The position numbers and the translations under genes are program-made. The notes below the pieces were generated by a model. The model ran no database searches. It saw only the letters and a program-made list of their open reading frames with translations, and was not told the DNA's origin. From an uncultured Lachnospiraceae bacterium (lineage in GTDB: Bacteria > Bacillota > Clostridia > Lachnospirales > Lachnospiraceae), in contig CAMNXA010000001.1 in assembly GCA_946566685.1 (NCBI GenBank), positions 1 to 64,000 of the forward strand: 64,000 nt of DNA. The letters are read 5' to 3'. Positions 42,821 to 52,127 of the stretch are shown piece after piece (positions within the stretch are counted from its first letter, which is position 1; each line of letters starts with the position of its first letter).

Positions 42821-43929
42821 TTTCCCGCTCCGCCAAACATCTTCGATAGTTTCTGTATCAGTTTTCCCGTCAGGTCGTTCTCATTATTGGGATAATCCCA
42901 GTAACTTAGACACTCGGCCTGCATGATCTTGTCAAATTCTTCCCTGGAAATCTGCATTTTCTCAATAAAATACTCGATATCCCTCTCAATGGTCTGTTCA
43001 TCATAGGGCTTATCCTTTAACATCTCAAGGGCTTCCTGCCTGCTAAGCTGCCCTGCCACAATCAGGCTTGACAGATGCATCCTGCGCTTATCATATCCGA
43101 ATTTCACAGGCAGTATATAAGTCTGATAAAATTTGGTATAAAAGGATTCATAGTGCTTCCCGCCATAATCACGCCAGCTGTAATTCTCCTGCAGGAATTT
43201 CTTGGCCTCCTCTTTATTGTAATCTATATAATCCAGCAGATTAAACCAGACAAACTTTCTTGTAAAATAATCATAATCCGGGCGGTTGAAATAAGGAAAT
43301 GTCTTAAGTTTGCCCGAGCCGCCGCCATGTATCTTGTAGACAGACTTGATATAACGCCAGTCAAAATGTCCATAAGACCACTTTCTGGGAAGGATGCCTT
43401 CCGAGGAACTGTTATGTCCCATTATAATATATTTACAGCCGTATTTATGGGCCAGCATCCCCATGACCGGGAAGATCATATGATCTGTGGGAATCTCACA
43501 GTCGGGCGTGGAGGCCCTGAAAAATGCCAGCTGCAACGCCCGGAATTCCTGCCAGTCCACCACATAGGTATACAAATCCACTCCCAGCTTCTCCAGCAGG
43601 TTCTTGATGTTCTCCACCGCCAGTTCGGAATCCCAGCCATTGTCAATATGCACTGCCAGAGGACGGAGCCCCATCTGCTTAGCCAAATACATGACATAGC
43701 AGCTGTCCACACCGCCGCTGATGCCTACGATGCAGTCATATTTTTTCCCTCTTCCCTCGGCCTTTACCTGCTCCTCAAAGGCTTTCAGGTCAAAGCTTTT
43801 CTTCTTCTCTTGCACTGCCTGTAATTTCTTCTTTGCCTCTTTACAATGATTGCAGACTCCCTGCTCGTCAAAGACAATCTCCGGATCGGATGTGTCCATG
43901 ACACAATAGCTGCATACTTGATATTCCAT
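42817..43929 (-). CDS. wbpG: WbpG-type N-acetyl sugar amidotransferase
   Basis: A 370-residue adenine-nucleotide alpha-hydrolase. An N-terminal zinc-binding pair (CSYCVMDTSDP, VCNHCKEAKK) is followed by the ATP PP-loop CIVGISGGVDSCYVM, then PLAVHIDNGWDSELAVENI and YIIMGHNSSSEGILPRKW. This layout is the WbpG/PseA group (TIGR03573 type). It activates the acetamido oxygen with ATP and takes ammonia from HisH/HisF to give an acetamidino group. TTGGAGGAACAG precedes the ATG at 43929. A coupled 33-residue ORF and a palindromic spacer separate it from hisH. Confidence 0.92.
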   Translation of the reverse strand: MEYQVCSYCVMDTSDPEIVFDEQGVCNHCKEAKKKLQAVQEKKKSFDLKAFEEQVKAEGRGKKYDCIVGISGGVDSCYVMYLAKQMGLRPLAVHIDNGWDSELAVENIKNLLEKLGVDLYTYVVDWQEFRALQLAFFRASTPDCEIPTDHMIFPVMGMLAHKYGCKYIIMGHNSSSEGILPRKWSYGHFDWRYIKSVYKIHGGGSGKLKTFPYFNRPDYDYFTRKFVWFNLLDYIDYNKEEAKKFLQENYSWRDYGGKHYESFYTKFYQTYILPVKFGYDKRRMHLSSLIVAGQLSRQEALEMLKDKPYDEQTIERDIEYFIEKMQISREEFDKIMQAECLSYWDYPNNENDLTGKLIQKLSKMFGGAGK

Positions 43930-43996
43930 TCTGTTCCTCCAATGTCAGGGCATCATATTGTCCGGCCCTGCTGTTTCGCTCTTCTCCTGCCTCTGT

Positions 43997-45118
43997 CTAT
44001 TGAGCGCCGATCATTCGCTCACACACCGCCTCTATCTGTTCTTCTTCCAGATAGGGATGCATAGGCAGGGAAAGGCATCTGCCGCAAATCTTCTCTGTCT
44101 GCGTGCAAGGTACTGCCTCTATCAGCTTCCCGGCAAAAGCCTGCTGTAAATGCATGGGCTTTTTATAGTAGACTGCCGTAGGGATTCCTTCTTCCTTTAA
44201 GGCCGCTATCAGGCGTTCCCGCTCCTCTTTATTCTCTGTCAGGACCGTGTACTGTGCCCAGGCAGACTGCATCCCCGGAAGAATCTCCGGCGTCCTCACC
44301 ACATCCGCAAGCCGCTTGGTATACGCCGCCGCTATCTGATCGCAGCGTTTCAGTTCTTCGTCCAGAGAGTCCATCTTCTCAAGCAGGACAGCCGCTTGCA
44401 GGGTATCCAGTCTGGAGTTCAAGCCGATGCGGACATTGTCGTACTTGTCCCCGCCTTTGCCATGCACATGCAAGGACCGCAATATATCCGCCCACTCGTC
44501 ATTGTCTGTAAAGACCGCGCCGCCGTCCCCGTAACACCCGAGAGGCTTTGAGGGGAAAAAGGAGGTCGTGGAAATATCGCCAAAACTGCATGTCCGGCGT
44601 TCTCCTATCCGGCCACCAAAAGACTGGGCCGCATCCTCCAAAACAAGCAGCTGATACTTTTCTGCTATCTCATGAATCTTCTCATGCTCAGCCGGCTGTC
44701 CGAACAGATCCACTGCCACCACCACACGGGGCTTTAAGTCGGTATGCCGCAGCACATACTCTATCGCTTCTTCCAGACTTTCCGGGCTGATATTATAAGT
44801 ATCCTCCCTGACATCCACAAACACAGGCACCGCCCCCACCAGAGGCACTACCTCACCGCTGGAAAAGAAGGTAAAATCCGGCACAAACACCGCATCCCCT
44901 GCACCGATATTCCAAGCCATCAGCGCCAACTGCAAAGCATCCGTCCCGTTTCCGCAGGCGATACAATGCTTAACACCCACATACGCCGCCAGCTTCTCCT
45001 CCAGCCGTGCAACCTGTGGGCCGCTGATATAACGAGTCTCCTCTATGACAGCCTTCATAGCGGCGTCTATTTCCTTCTGATGCGCCTGGTATTGCTTCTT
45101 TAAATCCCGAAATTCCAT
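43997..45118 (-). CDS. wbpE: WbpE/WlbC-type UDP-3-keto-sugar aminotransferase
   Basis: A 373-residue DegT/DnrJ/EryC1 aminotransferase: KHCIACGNGTDALQLALMAW, FVPDFTFFSSGEVVPLVGAV, LEDAAQSFGGRIGERRTC with the PLP aspartate and the PLP lysine in SFFPSKPLGCYGDGGAVF, then LNSRLDTLQAAVLLEKM. In the Wbp pathway it aminates UDP-3-keto-GlcNAcA at C3, using glutamate. It lies between wbpD and wbpG, all in one direction. Confidence 0.92.
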   Translation of the reverse strand: MEFRDLKKQYQAHQKEIDAAMKAVIEETRYISGPQVARLEEKLAAYVGVKHCIACGNGTDALQLALMAWNIGAGDAVFVPDFTFFSSGEVVPLVGAVPVFVDVREDTYNISPESLEEAIEYVLRHTDLKPRVVVAVDLFGQPAEHEKIHEIAEKYQLLVLEDAAQSFGGRIGERRTCSFGDISTTSFFPSKPLGCYGDGGAVFTDNDEWADILRSLHVHGKGGDKYDNVRIGLNSRLDTLQAAVLLEKMDSLDEELKRCDQIAAAYTKRLADVVRTPEILPGMQSAWAQYTVLTENKEERERLIAALKEEGIPTAVYYKKPMHLQQAFAGKLIEAVPCTQTEKICGRCLSLPMHPYLEEEQIEAVCERMIGAQ

Positions 45119-45140
45119 TATCTATTTTCTCTCCCGATAT

Positions 45141-45635
45141 TCATCTTTGCAAAATTCCTTTTTCGTCCACTCTGCCGCATACCCTGGCCGGCACACCCAT
45201 GCACAGGGCATAATCAGGTATATCGCTGGTCACTACCGCTCCTGCCGCCACCATCGCATATTTCCCAATCCGGTGACCGCACACGATCGTTGCGTTGGCG
45301 CCGATGCTGGCGCCCTCCTCTACCACCGTATGCAGATACCCTGCCCGTCCTTTGGGGAAGCGTGCCCGCGGAGTCAGATCATTGGTGAAGACACAGGAGG
45401 GCCCTAAAAATACGCCGTCATGAATCTCCACACCCTCGTAGACGGAAACATTGTTCTGAATCTTGACTTCATTGCCAATCGTAACATTATTGGATATATT
45501 CACATTCTGTCCCAGGGAACAGTTCTCTCCGATCACAGCCCCGGACTGAATATGACAGAAGTGCCATATTTTGGTTCCCTCGCCGATGCTGACATTCTCA
45601 TCAATATAGCTGCTCTCATGTACATAATACCCCAT
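45141..45635 (-). CDS. wbpD: WbpD/WlbB-type UDP-3-amino-sugar N-acetyltransferase
   Basis: A 164-residue left-handed beta-helix acetyltransferase with hexapeptide repeats from residue 10: VSIGEGTKIWHFCHIQSGAV, IGENCSLGQNVNISNNVTIG, EIHDGVFLGPSCVFTNDLTP, then GANATIVCGHRIGKYAMVAA. Length and the WHFCHI and CVFTND blocks match WbpD/WlbB, which acetylates UDP-GlcNAc3NA at the 3-amino group with acetyl-CoA. Its ATG shares one base with the stop of the preceding dehydrogenase (TGATG), so translation is coupled. Confidence 0.92.
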   Translation of the reverse strand: MGYYVHESSYIDENVSIGEGTKIWHFCHIQSGAVIGENCSLGQNVNISNNVTIGNEVKIQNNVSVYEGVEIHDGVFLGPSCVFTNDLTPRARFPKGRAGYLHTVVEEGASIGANATIVCGHRIGKYAMVAAGAVVTSDIPDYALCMGVPARVCGRVDEKGILQR

Positions 45636-46711
45636 CAGTCAAATCTCCCCTTAAAATCAATGGTTGCACACTGTTCCATCGGGAATCTCACAATCTCCCC
45701 GGTTGCCGCAGACTGATAAATGGCAAGTACCAGTTCCAGCGCCCTTTTGCCTGCCTGTGCATCCACATAGGGTTCCCTGTCATGGGTGATGGCGTCTATC
45801 ACATCCTCATACAGGGGGGTGTGCCCATAACCGTATACATTGGGGGGATTCTCATGGAACTGAGCCTTCACTTCCTCTGCGTTATCCAATGCGTCTGAAA
45901 AACGCCATTCCTCTATGATATTGACGGAACTTCCGCCCGCCTTGACCGTGCCTTTCTCCCCGAACAGATACAGCGTCTCCTCCAAATTGGAAGGATAGAC
46001 ATTGGTGGTTCCCTCAATAATACCGTAGGCGCCGTTTTTAAAACGAATCAGGGCAATCCCCAGGTCTTCCGCCTCGATATAATCATGTTTCAGCTTGTCC
46101 GTCATACCCACAACGCTCTCAATCTCATCGCCCATCATCCAGCGCAGAAGATCGATATTGTGAATACACTGATTCATCAACGCGCCCCCATCCTGTTCCC
46201 AGGTACCGCGCCATTTCGCCCTGGAATAGTATTCATAATCCCTGGCCCAGCGGATATGGGCTGTGCCATGGAACATCCTGCCAAAACGATCCATCTCCAC
46301 CGCCTCACGGATTTTTCGAATGGATTTATTAAAACGGTTCTGATGGCAGGCGCAGACTTTCACGCCCTCCCTCCTGGCCGTCTCAATAATCCTGTCCGCA
46401 TCGGCAAGAGACAGGGCAATGGGTTTTTCTATGATCAGATTGGCGTGTCCCAGCGTCATACAGTCCACAGCTATCTGGGCATGCTTACCGCTCTCTGTGG
46501 CGATCGCCACCAGCTGGGGTTTCTCTTTCTCGATCATTTCCTTATAATCCGTATAGCACTTTACCGTATCCGGCAACTTAAATTTGATAATCTTATCCCG
46601 CATATTGTGCGGTTCCAGATCACAGATTGCCACAATCTCCAGACCGTTCTTCTGGGCCGCCACAATATGGTTCGGCGAAATCCTGCCGCATCCAATCAAT
46701 GCATATTTCAT
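45635..46711 (-). CDS. wbpB: WbpB/WlbA-type UDP-GlcNAcA 3-dehydrogenase
   Basis: A 358-residue Gfo/Idh/MocA oxidoreductase: YALIGCGRISPNHIVAAQ (NAD motif), LIIEKPIALSLADADRII (catalytic EKP lysine), CHQNRFNKSIRKIREAV, DGGALMNQCIHNIDLLRWMM. In the Wbp/Wlb pathway it oxidises the 3-hydroxyl of UDP-GlcNAcA with recycling of bound NAD by 2-oxoglutarate made in the WbpE step. Its ATG overlaps the wbpI stop (ATGA). The upstream 6-dehydrogenase WbpA is not in this window. Confidence 0.9.
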   Translation of the reverse strand: MKYALIGCGRISPNHIVAAQKNGLEIVAICDLEPHNMRDKIIKFKLPDTVKCYTDYKEMIEKEKPQLVAIATESGKHAQIAVDCMTLGHANLIIEKPIALSLADADRIIETARREGVKVCACHQNRFNKSIRKIREAVEMDRFGRMFHGTAHIRWARDYEYYSRAKWRGTWEQDGGALMNQCIHNIDLLRWMMGDEIESVVGMTDKLKHDYIEAEDLGIALIRFKNGAYGIIEGTTNVYPSNLEETLYLFGEKGTVKAGGSSVNIIEEWRFSDALDNAEEVKAQFHENPPNVYGYGHTPLYEDVIDAITHDREPYVDAQAGKRALELVLAIYQSAATGEIVRFPMEQCATIDFKGRFD

Positions 46712-47778
46712 AATAAATGTCCCTCCTGTAAAGCCTTTACCATCTTATCCGCAGCATGTCCGTCACCATAAAATCTTGGCCGCTCATCCTGCGGGATGTG
46801 CTCTGCCTCCTTCGCAAATGCAAGCGCCGCTTCCAGGCTCTCCTTATTTTGTGGATTCACCTTGCGGATCCAATCAATATTCACCAGATCTTTCCAGATA
46901 TCCACATCCATCATAAACAGACATTTTGCACCTGCAAAGGAAGATTCTTTGGATACCCCGCCGGAATCTGTGAGGATCAGCTTCGCCCTCTGCATGAGCG
47001 CCACCATCTCCACATATCCCACCGGTTCTATGATTTCCAGATTATCTATCGCTTCCGCCTGTTCCCACAGCCCATATTCCGTAAGACACTTTCTGGTTCT
47101 GGGGTGCAGGGGACAGATCACCTTTTCTCCCAGTGCTTCCACCAGATGCAGGATACTCTCCATCCGCTCTTTGGATGAGGTATTCTCCTGTCTGTGCCAG
47201 GTCATCACGATCACTTCCTCTTCCTGTGGCGTCTGCTCCATCTTATCGGTAATCTCCAGATAGGTATCATACATGATGTCGCCGGTCATATGGGCTTTCT
47301 CATGAAGTCCCTCCAGCCGCAGGTTTTTGATGGACTGCTCGTCCGGACTAAAGAGGATATCCGACAGATGATCTGTCACTACCCTGTTGCATTCTTCCGG
47401 GTTTTCCTTGCAGTGCATTCTCGGCCCTGCCTCCACATGGGCGATGGGAATGCACAACTTCGCCGCCACCAGGGCCCCCGCCATAGTAGTGTTGGTATCT
47501 CCATAAAGAATCACCAGATTCGGTTTCTTCTCCATCAGTTCCCGCTCTATGCCTACCATCGCCTTCGCTGTCATCTGCGCATGACTTCCCCCGCCCGCCT
47601 GTAGATTCACATAAGGCGCCGGTATGGCCAGCTCCTCAAAAAACACATCTGACATATTTTCATCGTAGTGCTGTCCACTGTGAATGATATTCTGCTCATA
47701 ACCAGCCTTCTCAAGCGCGTGGTACAAAGGCGCCAGCTTGACAAACTGTGGTCTGTTTCCAACAATGTGTGTGATCAT
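46708..47778 (-). CDS. wbpI: WbpI-type UDP-GlcNAc3NAcA 2-epimerase
   Basis: A 356-residue UDP-GlcNAc 2-epimerase-family protein: IVGNRPQFVKLAPLYHALE, IIHSGQHYDENMSDVFFEEL, VILYGDTNTTMAGALVAAKL, IAHVEAGPRMHCKENPEECN and LILTDSGGVSKESSFAGAKC. Generic WecB has HVEAGLRS; the altered Pro and the surrounding pathway favour WbpI, which epimerises UDP-GlcNAc3NAcA to UDP-ManNAc3NAcA. It is the first of the five pathway genes in transcription order, coupled to wbpB by ATGA. Confidence 0.88.
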   Translation of the reverse strand: MITHIVGNRPQFVKLAPLYHALEKAGYEQNIIHSGQHYDENMSDVFFEELAIPAPYVNLQAGGGSHAQMTAKAMVGIERELMEKKPNLVILYGDTNTTMAGALVAAKLCIPIAHVEAGPRMHCKENPEECNRVVTDHLSDILFSPDEQSIKNLRLEGLHEKAHMTGDIMYDTYLEITDKMEQTPQEEEVIVMTWHRQENTSSKERMESILHLVEALGEKVICPLHPRTRKCLTEYGLWEQAEAIDNLEIIEPVGYVEMVALMQRAKLILTDSGGVSKESSFAGAKCLFMMDVDIWKDLVNIDWIRKVNPQNKESLEAALAFAKEAEHIPQDERPRFYGDGHAADKMVKALQEGHLL

Positions 47779-47825
47779 AAACCTGATACCCTTTCCTATT
47801 CCTATATAACGCGCCCGGACTGCCG

Positions 47826-48947
47826 TCAGAACGCTGTGTCTTCTTCTATAAACGCAGCCACAGGCCGCATCACCGCCTCCATGCTCACATGTTCCTGCGC
47901 AAACTGCCTGATCTGATCAGACATCCTGCCCTTATCACCGGCTATCCCCTTAATCTGCTCAAAAAAGCGGACAACTTCTGTGATATCCACGGTGCTGTCA
48001 TCGTTGGGAAAAGTCTTTGCATAAGGATAGTCATCATCCAGCACATCAATAGCGCAGCCGGCAAGGAGAGGCATGCCTTTGGCCAGATATTCCCGGGATT
48101 TTAACGCCATCATCTTACCAAAATATCCCAGCTTATACATCCCAAAAGACACCAGCCCCAGGTCGCTTGCATCATACAGGTCGTCCAATTCCTTCCCGGT
48201 AAGCGTTGGATAGAAATGCACCTGCTCTTCCAGATGATATTTTCGCACCAGTTCCTGATACAGGGGCTTCTCCGGCCCGTCACCCACCAGATTCAGTTCC
48301 ACCCGATAGTCCCCAGCCGCGGCCGTATCATAATATTGGTGCAGTCCTTCTATGATACGCTCATACCCGTGGTGTCTCTGCATGAAAGCAACCCCGATCA
48401 GCCGGAGTTTCTTCTCCGCAAACTGCCCCGCCACCTGCCTAACCTTCTCCACATGGATGCCATTGGTGGTGCGAAGCGTGGGAATCCCGAAAATTTCCCG
48501 ATCCTCCGTATAAGTCACGAAACGATCCACATAGTGTTTCAGCCGCGGCCTGTAAATAAGTTCCTTCAGATAAAACGGCCAGGCGTTCCATTTCCCGAAG
48601 TCATCCTTATCATAAGGATAGGAAAAAATTTCTATGATGATCTTACAGTGTGGATATTTCTCCTTAATCTTCTTCCAAAAATACAGATAGGCCCTGTCCG
48701 CAACCGACCTCCTGACATACAAAAAGTCAGGCTGCTCCAACTGCTCCAAAGCCTGTTCATAATTTCTTCTGATAGACATGGTGGGAAAGAGCCCCAGAAT
48801 CCTCTCCGGCAGGGATCTGTCCGGCGTGGTAACCTCCAGTTCCCGCATGTCATAATATTTTTTAAGTTCCTCCATCTGCATGTCAATTTTCTTGCTGACA
48901 CCGATGGATTCACGCCCTCCAAAATGGATATAATAACCTTTTTTCAT
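47826..48947 (-). CDS. GT4-like glycosyltransferase
   Basis: A 373-residue GT-B protein. The N-terminus YYIHFGGRESIGVSKKIDMQ has the donor-acceptor loop GxxS/K, PDFLYVRRSVADRAYLYFWK and RTTNGIHVEKVRQV lead into the second domain, with RLIGVAFMQRHHGYERIIEG, LNLVGDGPEKPLYQELVRKY and DLGLVSFGMYKLGYFGKMMA. The E-x7-E motif is replaced by a K/S-rich variant (LKSREYLAKGMPLLAG). No clear ribosome site is seen ahead of the ATG at 48947, so expression may be low or coupled. Sugar unknown. Confidence 0.78.
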   Translation of the reverse strand: MKKGYYIHFGGRESIGVSKKIDMQMEELKKYYDMRELEVTTPDRSLPERILGLFPTMSIRRNYEQALEQLEQPDFLYVRRSVADRAYLYFWKKIKEKYPHCKIIIEIFSYPYDKDDFGKWNAWPFYLKELIYRPRLKHYVDRFVTYTEDREIFGIPTLRTTNGIHVEKVRQVAGQFAEKKLRLIGVAFMQRHHGYERIIEGLHQYYDTAAAGDYRVELNLVGDGPEKPLYQELVRKYHLEEQVHFYPTLTGKELDDLYDASDLGLVSFGMYKLGYFGKMMALKSREYLAKGMPLLAGCAIDVLDDDYPYAKTFPNDDSTVDITEVVRFFEQIKGIAGDKGRMSDQIRQFAQEHVSMEAVMRPVAAFIEEDTAF

Positions 48948-48976
48948 AATATCACAATCATATCACACTTGCCATT

Positions 48977-49858
48977 TCAATGCAAACGCCCCTGCGCGCT
49001 CCCATCCTGCATCGTTTCCCTGTAATCCCGGTAAATCTTCGCAGCCTCCACGATATTGCGCATCCGGAACCTTATCTTATTCCTGTTATCCTCATCCACT
49101 GTCTCGGTGGCCCGGCCCTCCATGTGCAGAACTTGCAGGGCGGGACGGTACAATACCATCTTTTGATGCCGCCTGCACCAGAGAAGCATGATATTCTCCT
49201 CATAATAAAATCTGGTCTCCGGCGAAAAGACCCTTTCTCTTTCCCGGAAATACTCTTTGGAAAAAATCAGACAGGCGCCCATGACGCAGACATCATTCCA
49301 GTCCCTGTCATGAGGCAGCCCTGCTTTCACATCCAGATTCCGAAAATAGCGCTTCATCAACGGGTAAAATAAGGGAAAGGCCGCCAGCACCATGCGGTTT
49401 AAAAATATTGTCCTGCCAATCTGTTTTGAGTCGGGCAGAGTGTCTGAAATGGGACTTTGATGAATCTTCCTGTCAGGATCATAGATATCCGGCCCTAAAA
49501 CGGCAAAGGGCTCTTTCTCATAGGTTGCCCGAATCAGACCGGTAAATTCCCGCTGGGCAAAAATCACATCATTGTTGGCCACTACCAGGAAGTCCGGATT
49601 CCATTTGGCTACGGCTGCCGCACATCCGACATTGTTTCCTCTGGAAAAACCATCGTTTTCTTTCTTTAATATAACATCTGTTATACTATCTTCCGCATAG
49701 CGTTCGCATAACTGCTGGCCGGTTCCGTTCGGGGAGGCATTATCCACGATCACAATCCGGATATCCTGCTGCCCGTCAAGCTTTTTTATGGACTGTATGC
49801 ACTTTTCCGTGTCGTCTATCCCATTATAATGCAATATCACAAAACAGATGCATCCCAT
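48977..49858 (-). CDS. GT2-family glycosyltransferase (rhamnosyltransferase-like)
   Basis: A 293-residue GT-A enzyme: CICFVILHYNGIDDTEKCIQ, IVIVDNASPNGTGQQL, NDGFSRGNNVGCAAA, FLVVANNDVIFAQREFTGL with the DxD-like N-N-D-V, and GACLIFSKEYFRERERVF, with YYEENIMLLWCRRHQ as the catalytic acidic motif. These blocks are those of WbbL-type rhamnosyl or related GT2 enzymes. GGAGAGGCACATA precedes the ATG at 49858. Confidence 0.87.
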   Translation of the reverse strand: MGCICFVILHYNGIDDTEKCIQSIKKLDGQQDIRIVIVDNASPNGTGQQLCERYAEDSITDVILKKENDGFSRGNNVGCAAAVAKWNPDFLVVANNDVIFAQREFTGLIRATYEKEPFAVLGPDIYDPDRKIHQSPISDTLPDSKQIGRTIFLNRMVLAAFPLFYPLMKRYFRNLDVKAGLPHDRDWNDVCVMGACLIFSKEYFRERERVFSPETRFYYEENIMLLWCRRHQKMVLYRPALQVLHMEGRATETVDEDNRNKIRFRMRNIVEAAKIYRDYRETMQDGSAQGRLH

Positions 49859-49875
49859 TATGTGCCTCTCCTATT

Positions 49876-51000
49876 TCATACTATTTTATAAAAAATCTTC
49901 CTCAACAACTCATAATACTTCCGCGTCAACGCCACCTGGTCATAGGCTCCAAAATCCACCTCGTCCACCCTGTTCACCGGATTTCGCATCACCCGGATCC
50001 ACTCGTCCACATCAAAGGGATCTTTCACATAATTGGCCTTGCCCTGAGTCACTTCTGGGATACAGGTCCTGTCTGTGGCGATCACCACCGTCCCAAAGAG
50101 CATGGCTTCCACGGGCGGCATCCCGAACCCCTCAAAGACACTGGGAAACAGAAAAGCCCTGCTGTGTTTATACAGTGCATTTCTCTCATCGTTTTCCACA
50201 AACCCGGTTAGGATCACCTGGTCCCGGAGCCCTCTCTCTGTTATCTGTGCCTGAAGCTTCTCCTGATTTTTCCCGCCCACGCCGGAAATCAGCAGTTTCT
50301 TCGGTAAATCCACTGCCTTTTCCTTAATCCTGGCCATCACTTCGATGATAGTATCCAGGTTTTTGTGGGGAATCAGCTGGGCTATAGTGTAATAATACTC
50401 GTTTTCTTCAATATGATACCGACTGGCGAGGGTAGCAAAGGGCGCCGTCTCATCCGCCTTCACAGTGATGGGGTTATAGATGGTGGTAATCTTCTCCGGC
50501 CTGACCTGATACCGCTTGATAATATCCTCCCGCACCCAATCGGATATGGCCACCAACTGTCTGGAAAAATGGGTGTCCAGCCACCAGCAGAGTTTTGAAT
50601 AAGCAATCTCGTGAAAGGGATGATATTCCGGATAATGGGCCGCCTGCAAGTCATGTATGACATTGATATAGGTGACACCGCCGTTAAACAAGGGTCTGCA
50701 ATACACCGGAACAAAACACTTACGGATTCCCCGGCGCCGCAGGAACCGATTCTGGCAGAAAAACTGCCACAGGATCCTGCCCGCAATATTGGCAGACACC
50801 ACATTGGTCTGAAGTATCTCAATGCGCTCATCCTCCGCATAATGGATGAGGGATTCTCTGTTATCCCTGGATACCAGCAAAAAAAGGCGAAAAGGCTCCT
50901 TAAGTTGCAAGAAGCCGTCCAAAAGATTCCTGATATAAAATTCTGTCCCCCCGACCTTTCTGGGGCGAAGCCACAATAAGTCTACCGCTATCTCAAGCAT
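49876..51000 (-). CDS. GT4-family glycosyltransferase
   Basis: A 374-residue GT-B enzyme; I start at the ATG at 51000 because the longer frame overlaps the DUF2304 gene. The N-terminus is LWLRPRKVGGTEFYIRNLL (glycine-rich acceptor loop). The donor domain has YYYTIAQLIPHKNLDTIIEV, ISGVGGKNQEKLQAQI, FPSVFEGFGMPPVEAMLFGT (E-x7-E motif) and VIATDRTCIPEVTQG. Strong GT4 features suggest mannosyl-, rhamnosyl- or glucosyltransfer. Confidence 0.9.
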   Translation of the reverse strand: MLEIAVDLLWLRPRKVGGTEFYIRNLLDGFLQLKEPFRLFLLVSRDNRESLIHYAEDERIEILQTNVVSANIAGRILWQFFCQNRFLRRRGIRKCFVPVYCRPLFNGGVTYINVIHDLQAAHYPEYHPFHEIAYSKLCWWLDTHFSRQLVAISDWVREDIIKRYQVRPEKITTIYNPITVKADETAPFATLASRYHIEENEYYYTIAQLIPHKNLDTIIEVMARIKEKAVDLPKKLLISGVGGKNQEKLQAQITERGLRDQVILTGFVENDERNALYKHSRAFLFPSVFEGFGMPPVEAMLFGTVVIATDRTCIPEVTQGKANYVKDPFDVDEWIRVMRNPVNRVDEVDFGAYDQVALTRKYYELLRKIFYKIV

Positions 51001-51004
51001 ATTC

Positions 51005-51373
51005 TCATTCCTGCCCTCTACTGCCCTGTTCCAGTTCCCGCACCCGTTTGTCGAGAATGGCAAGTTCCTGTGTCAGTGTCCGCAGTTTGCGGTTCTGTCT
51101 GGAAGCAATGGACGTCAATGACAACAAGATCAATATGATAAAGCCAATAGAAAAGATAAACAGGCCGTTCATATTATCCTGAATACCAAAAACCCGGATG
51201 ATCATGGTCAGAAGTTCCGGCACCACCACCAGTATGCCCATGACAAAGCCAGCCACCAGCCACAGCAGCGTATACTTGAGATTTAACGCCTTCTGTTTCA
51301 GGAAATACAGTATCACTATAAAATAACTGATCACCAGAACGATCAGCACCACTCGCAGATTACTGGGTATCAT
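51005..51373 (-). CDS. DUF2304 membrane protein
   Basis: A 122-residue protein with three hydrophobic segments (about residues 5-24, 35-56 and 68-90) and a charged coiled tail (LRTLTQELAILDKRVRELE). This matches DUF2304, a small partner that often sits next to DPM1-like GT2 enzymes in Firmicute and actinobacterial glycan loci. The GT2 gene is directly upstream, separated by 16 bases. It probably helps the polyprenyl-phosphate sugar system; the exact role is unknown. Confidence 0.85.
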   Translation of the reverse strand: MIPSNLRVVLIVLVISYFIVILYFLKQKALNLKYTLLWLVAGFVMGILVVVPELLTMIIRVFGIQDNMNGLFIFSIGFIILILLSLTSIASRQNRKLRTLTQELAILDKRVRELEQGSRGQE

Positions 51374-51389
51374 CGTCTACTTTCCTTTC

Positions 51390-52127
51390 TTACTCCTGTG
51401 TTCTCTTTCCTCTTCTCAAACCATAGCTGAGCCTGCAAACCAGGATAGCCAGGGTTACCTTGATCATATAATAAACGGATTTCTTGAAGGTGATAGAGCT
51501 GATTCCGCCCTCCCTGGCCCGCATCTGCACCGGCACTTCTTTGACGATGCCCAGATGCATGATGGCCTCCACAATGGCTTCCGGCTCCGGATAGTCCGCC
51601 GGATAGTCCTTACTGTAAATCTCAATAAACATACGGTTCACTGCCCGGTAACCGCTGGTCACATCCATAATCTTCTTCCCGGTGGTCAGACGGATCAACA
51701 GACTCAGGATATTGATGCCCATCCGGCGGCTGGCCGAGGACTGAAAGCCCTCTTTTTCCAAAAACCGGGAGCCTATGACCACATCCGCCTCGTTTTGGAA
51801 AAGCGGCTGCAAAAGCCTGTCCAGATAGGCAATATCATGCTGGCCGTCCCCATCCATCTGTACCGCAATATCGTAATCATTCTTATATGCATAAATATAG
51901 CCGGCCTGCACGGCACCGCCGATGCCCATATTGATAGGCAGATCCAGGTATTGAAAATTTTCCCGTCTGCAAAGCTGCAATGTATTATCCGCAGAACCGT
52001 CATTGACTACCAGATAATCATACTGAGGCGCCGTCTCCATCATATGGTTTACCACATGCACAATATTTTCCGCCTCGTTATAGGCCGGTATGATCACCAG
52101 TATCTTTTTTTTACTATTTTCCATCAT
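51390..52127 (-). CDS. DPM1-like GT2 (polyprenyl-phosphate glycosyltransferase)
   Basis: A 245-residue GT2 enzyme: ILVIIPAYNEAENIVHVVNH, YLVVNDGSADNTLQLCRREN, NMGIGGAVQAGYIYAYKNDY, VQMDGDGQHDIAYLDRLLQ (DxD) and SGYRAVNRMF. These are the blocks of dolichyl/undecaprenyl-phosphate mannose or glucose synthases. The start ATG at 52127 shares a base with the stop of the GT-C-like gene (TGATG). The trio GT2, DUF2304 and GT-C-like protein fits a system in which a polyprenyl-phosphate sugar is moved outside and used by the GT-C enzyme. Confidence 0.9.
   Translation of the reverse strand: MMENSKKKILVIIPAYNEAENIVHVVNHMMETAPQYDYLVVNDGSADNTLQLCRRENFQYLDLPINMGIGGAVQAGYIYAYKNDYDIAVQMDGDGQHDIAYLDRLLQPLFQNEADVVIGSRFLEKEGFQSSASRRMGINILSLLIRLTTGKKIMDVTSGYRAVNRMFIEIYSKDYPADYPEPEAIVEAIMHLGIVKEVPVQMRAREGGISSITFKKSVYYMIKVTLAILVCRLSYGLRRGKRTQE

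Noticed and set aside
45811..45850. Two six-base G runs as further contingency tracts
   Set aside because: Runs of six at 45814-45819 and 45842-45847 read as C in the coding strand of wbpB, are short, and the gene is intact.
46085..46771. Long plus-strand open frames (for example here, 43075-43824 and 55593-56444)
   Set aside because: They lie opposite well-supported minus-strand genes, lack ribosome sites and have low-complexity or basic compositions typical of antisense frames.
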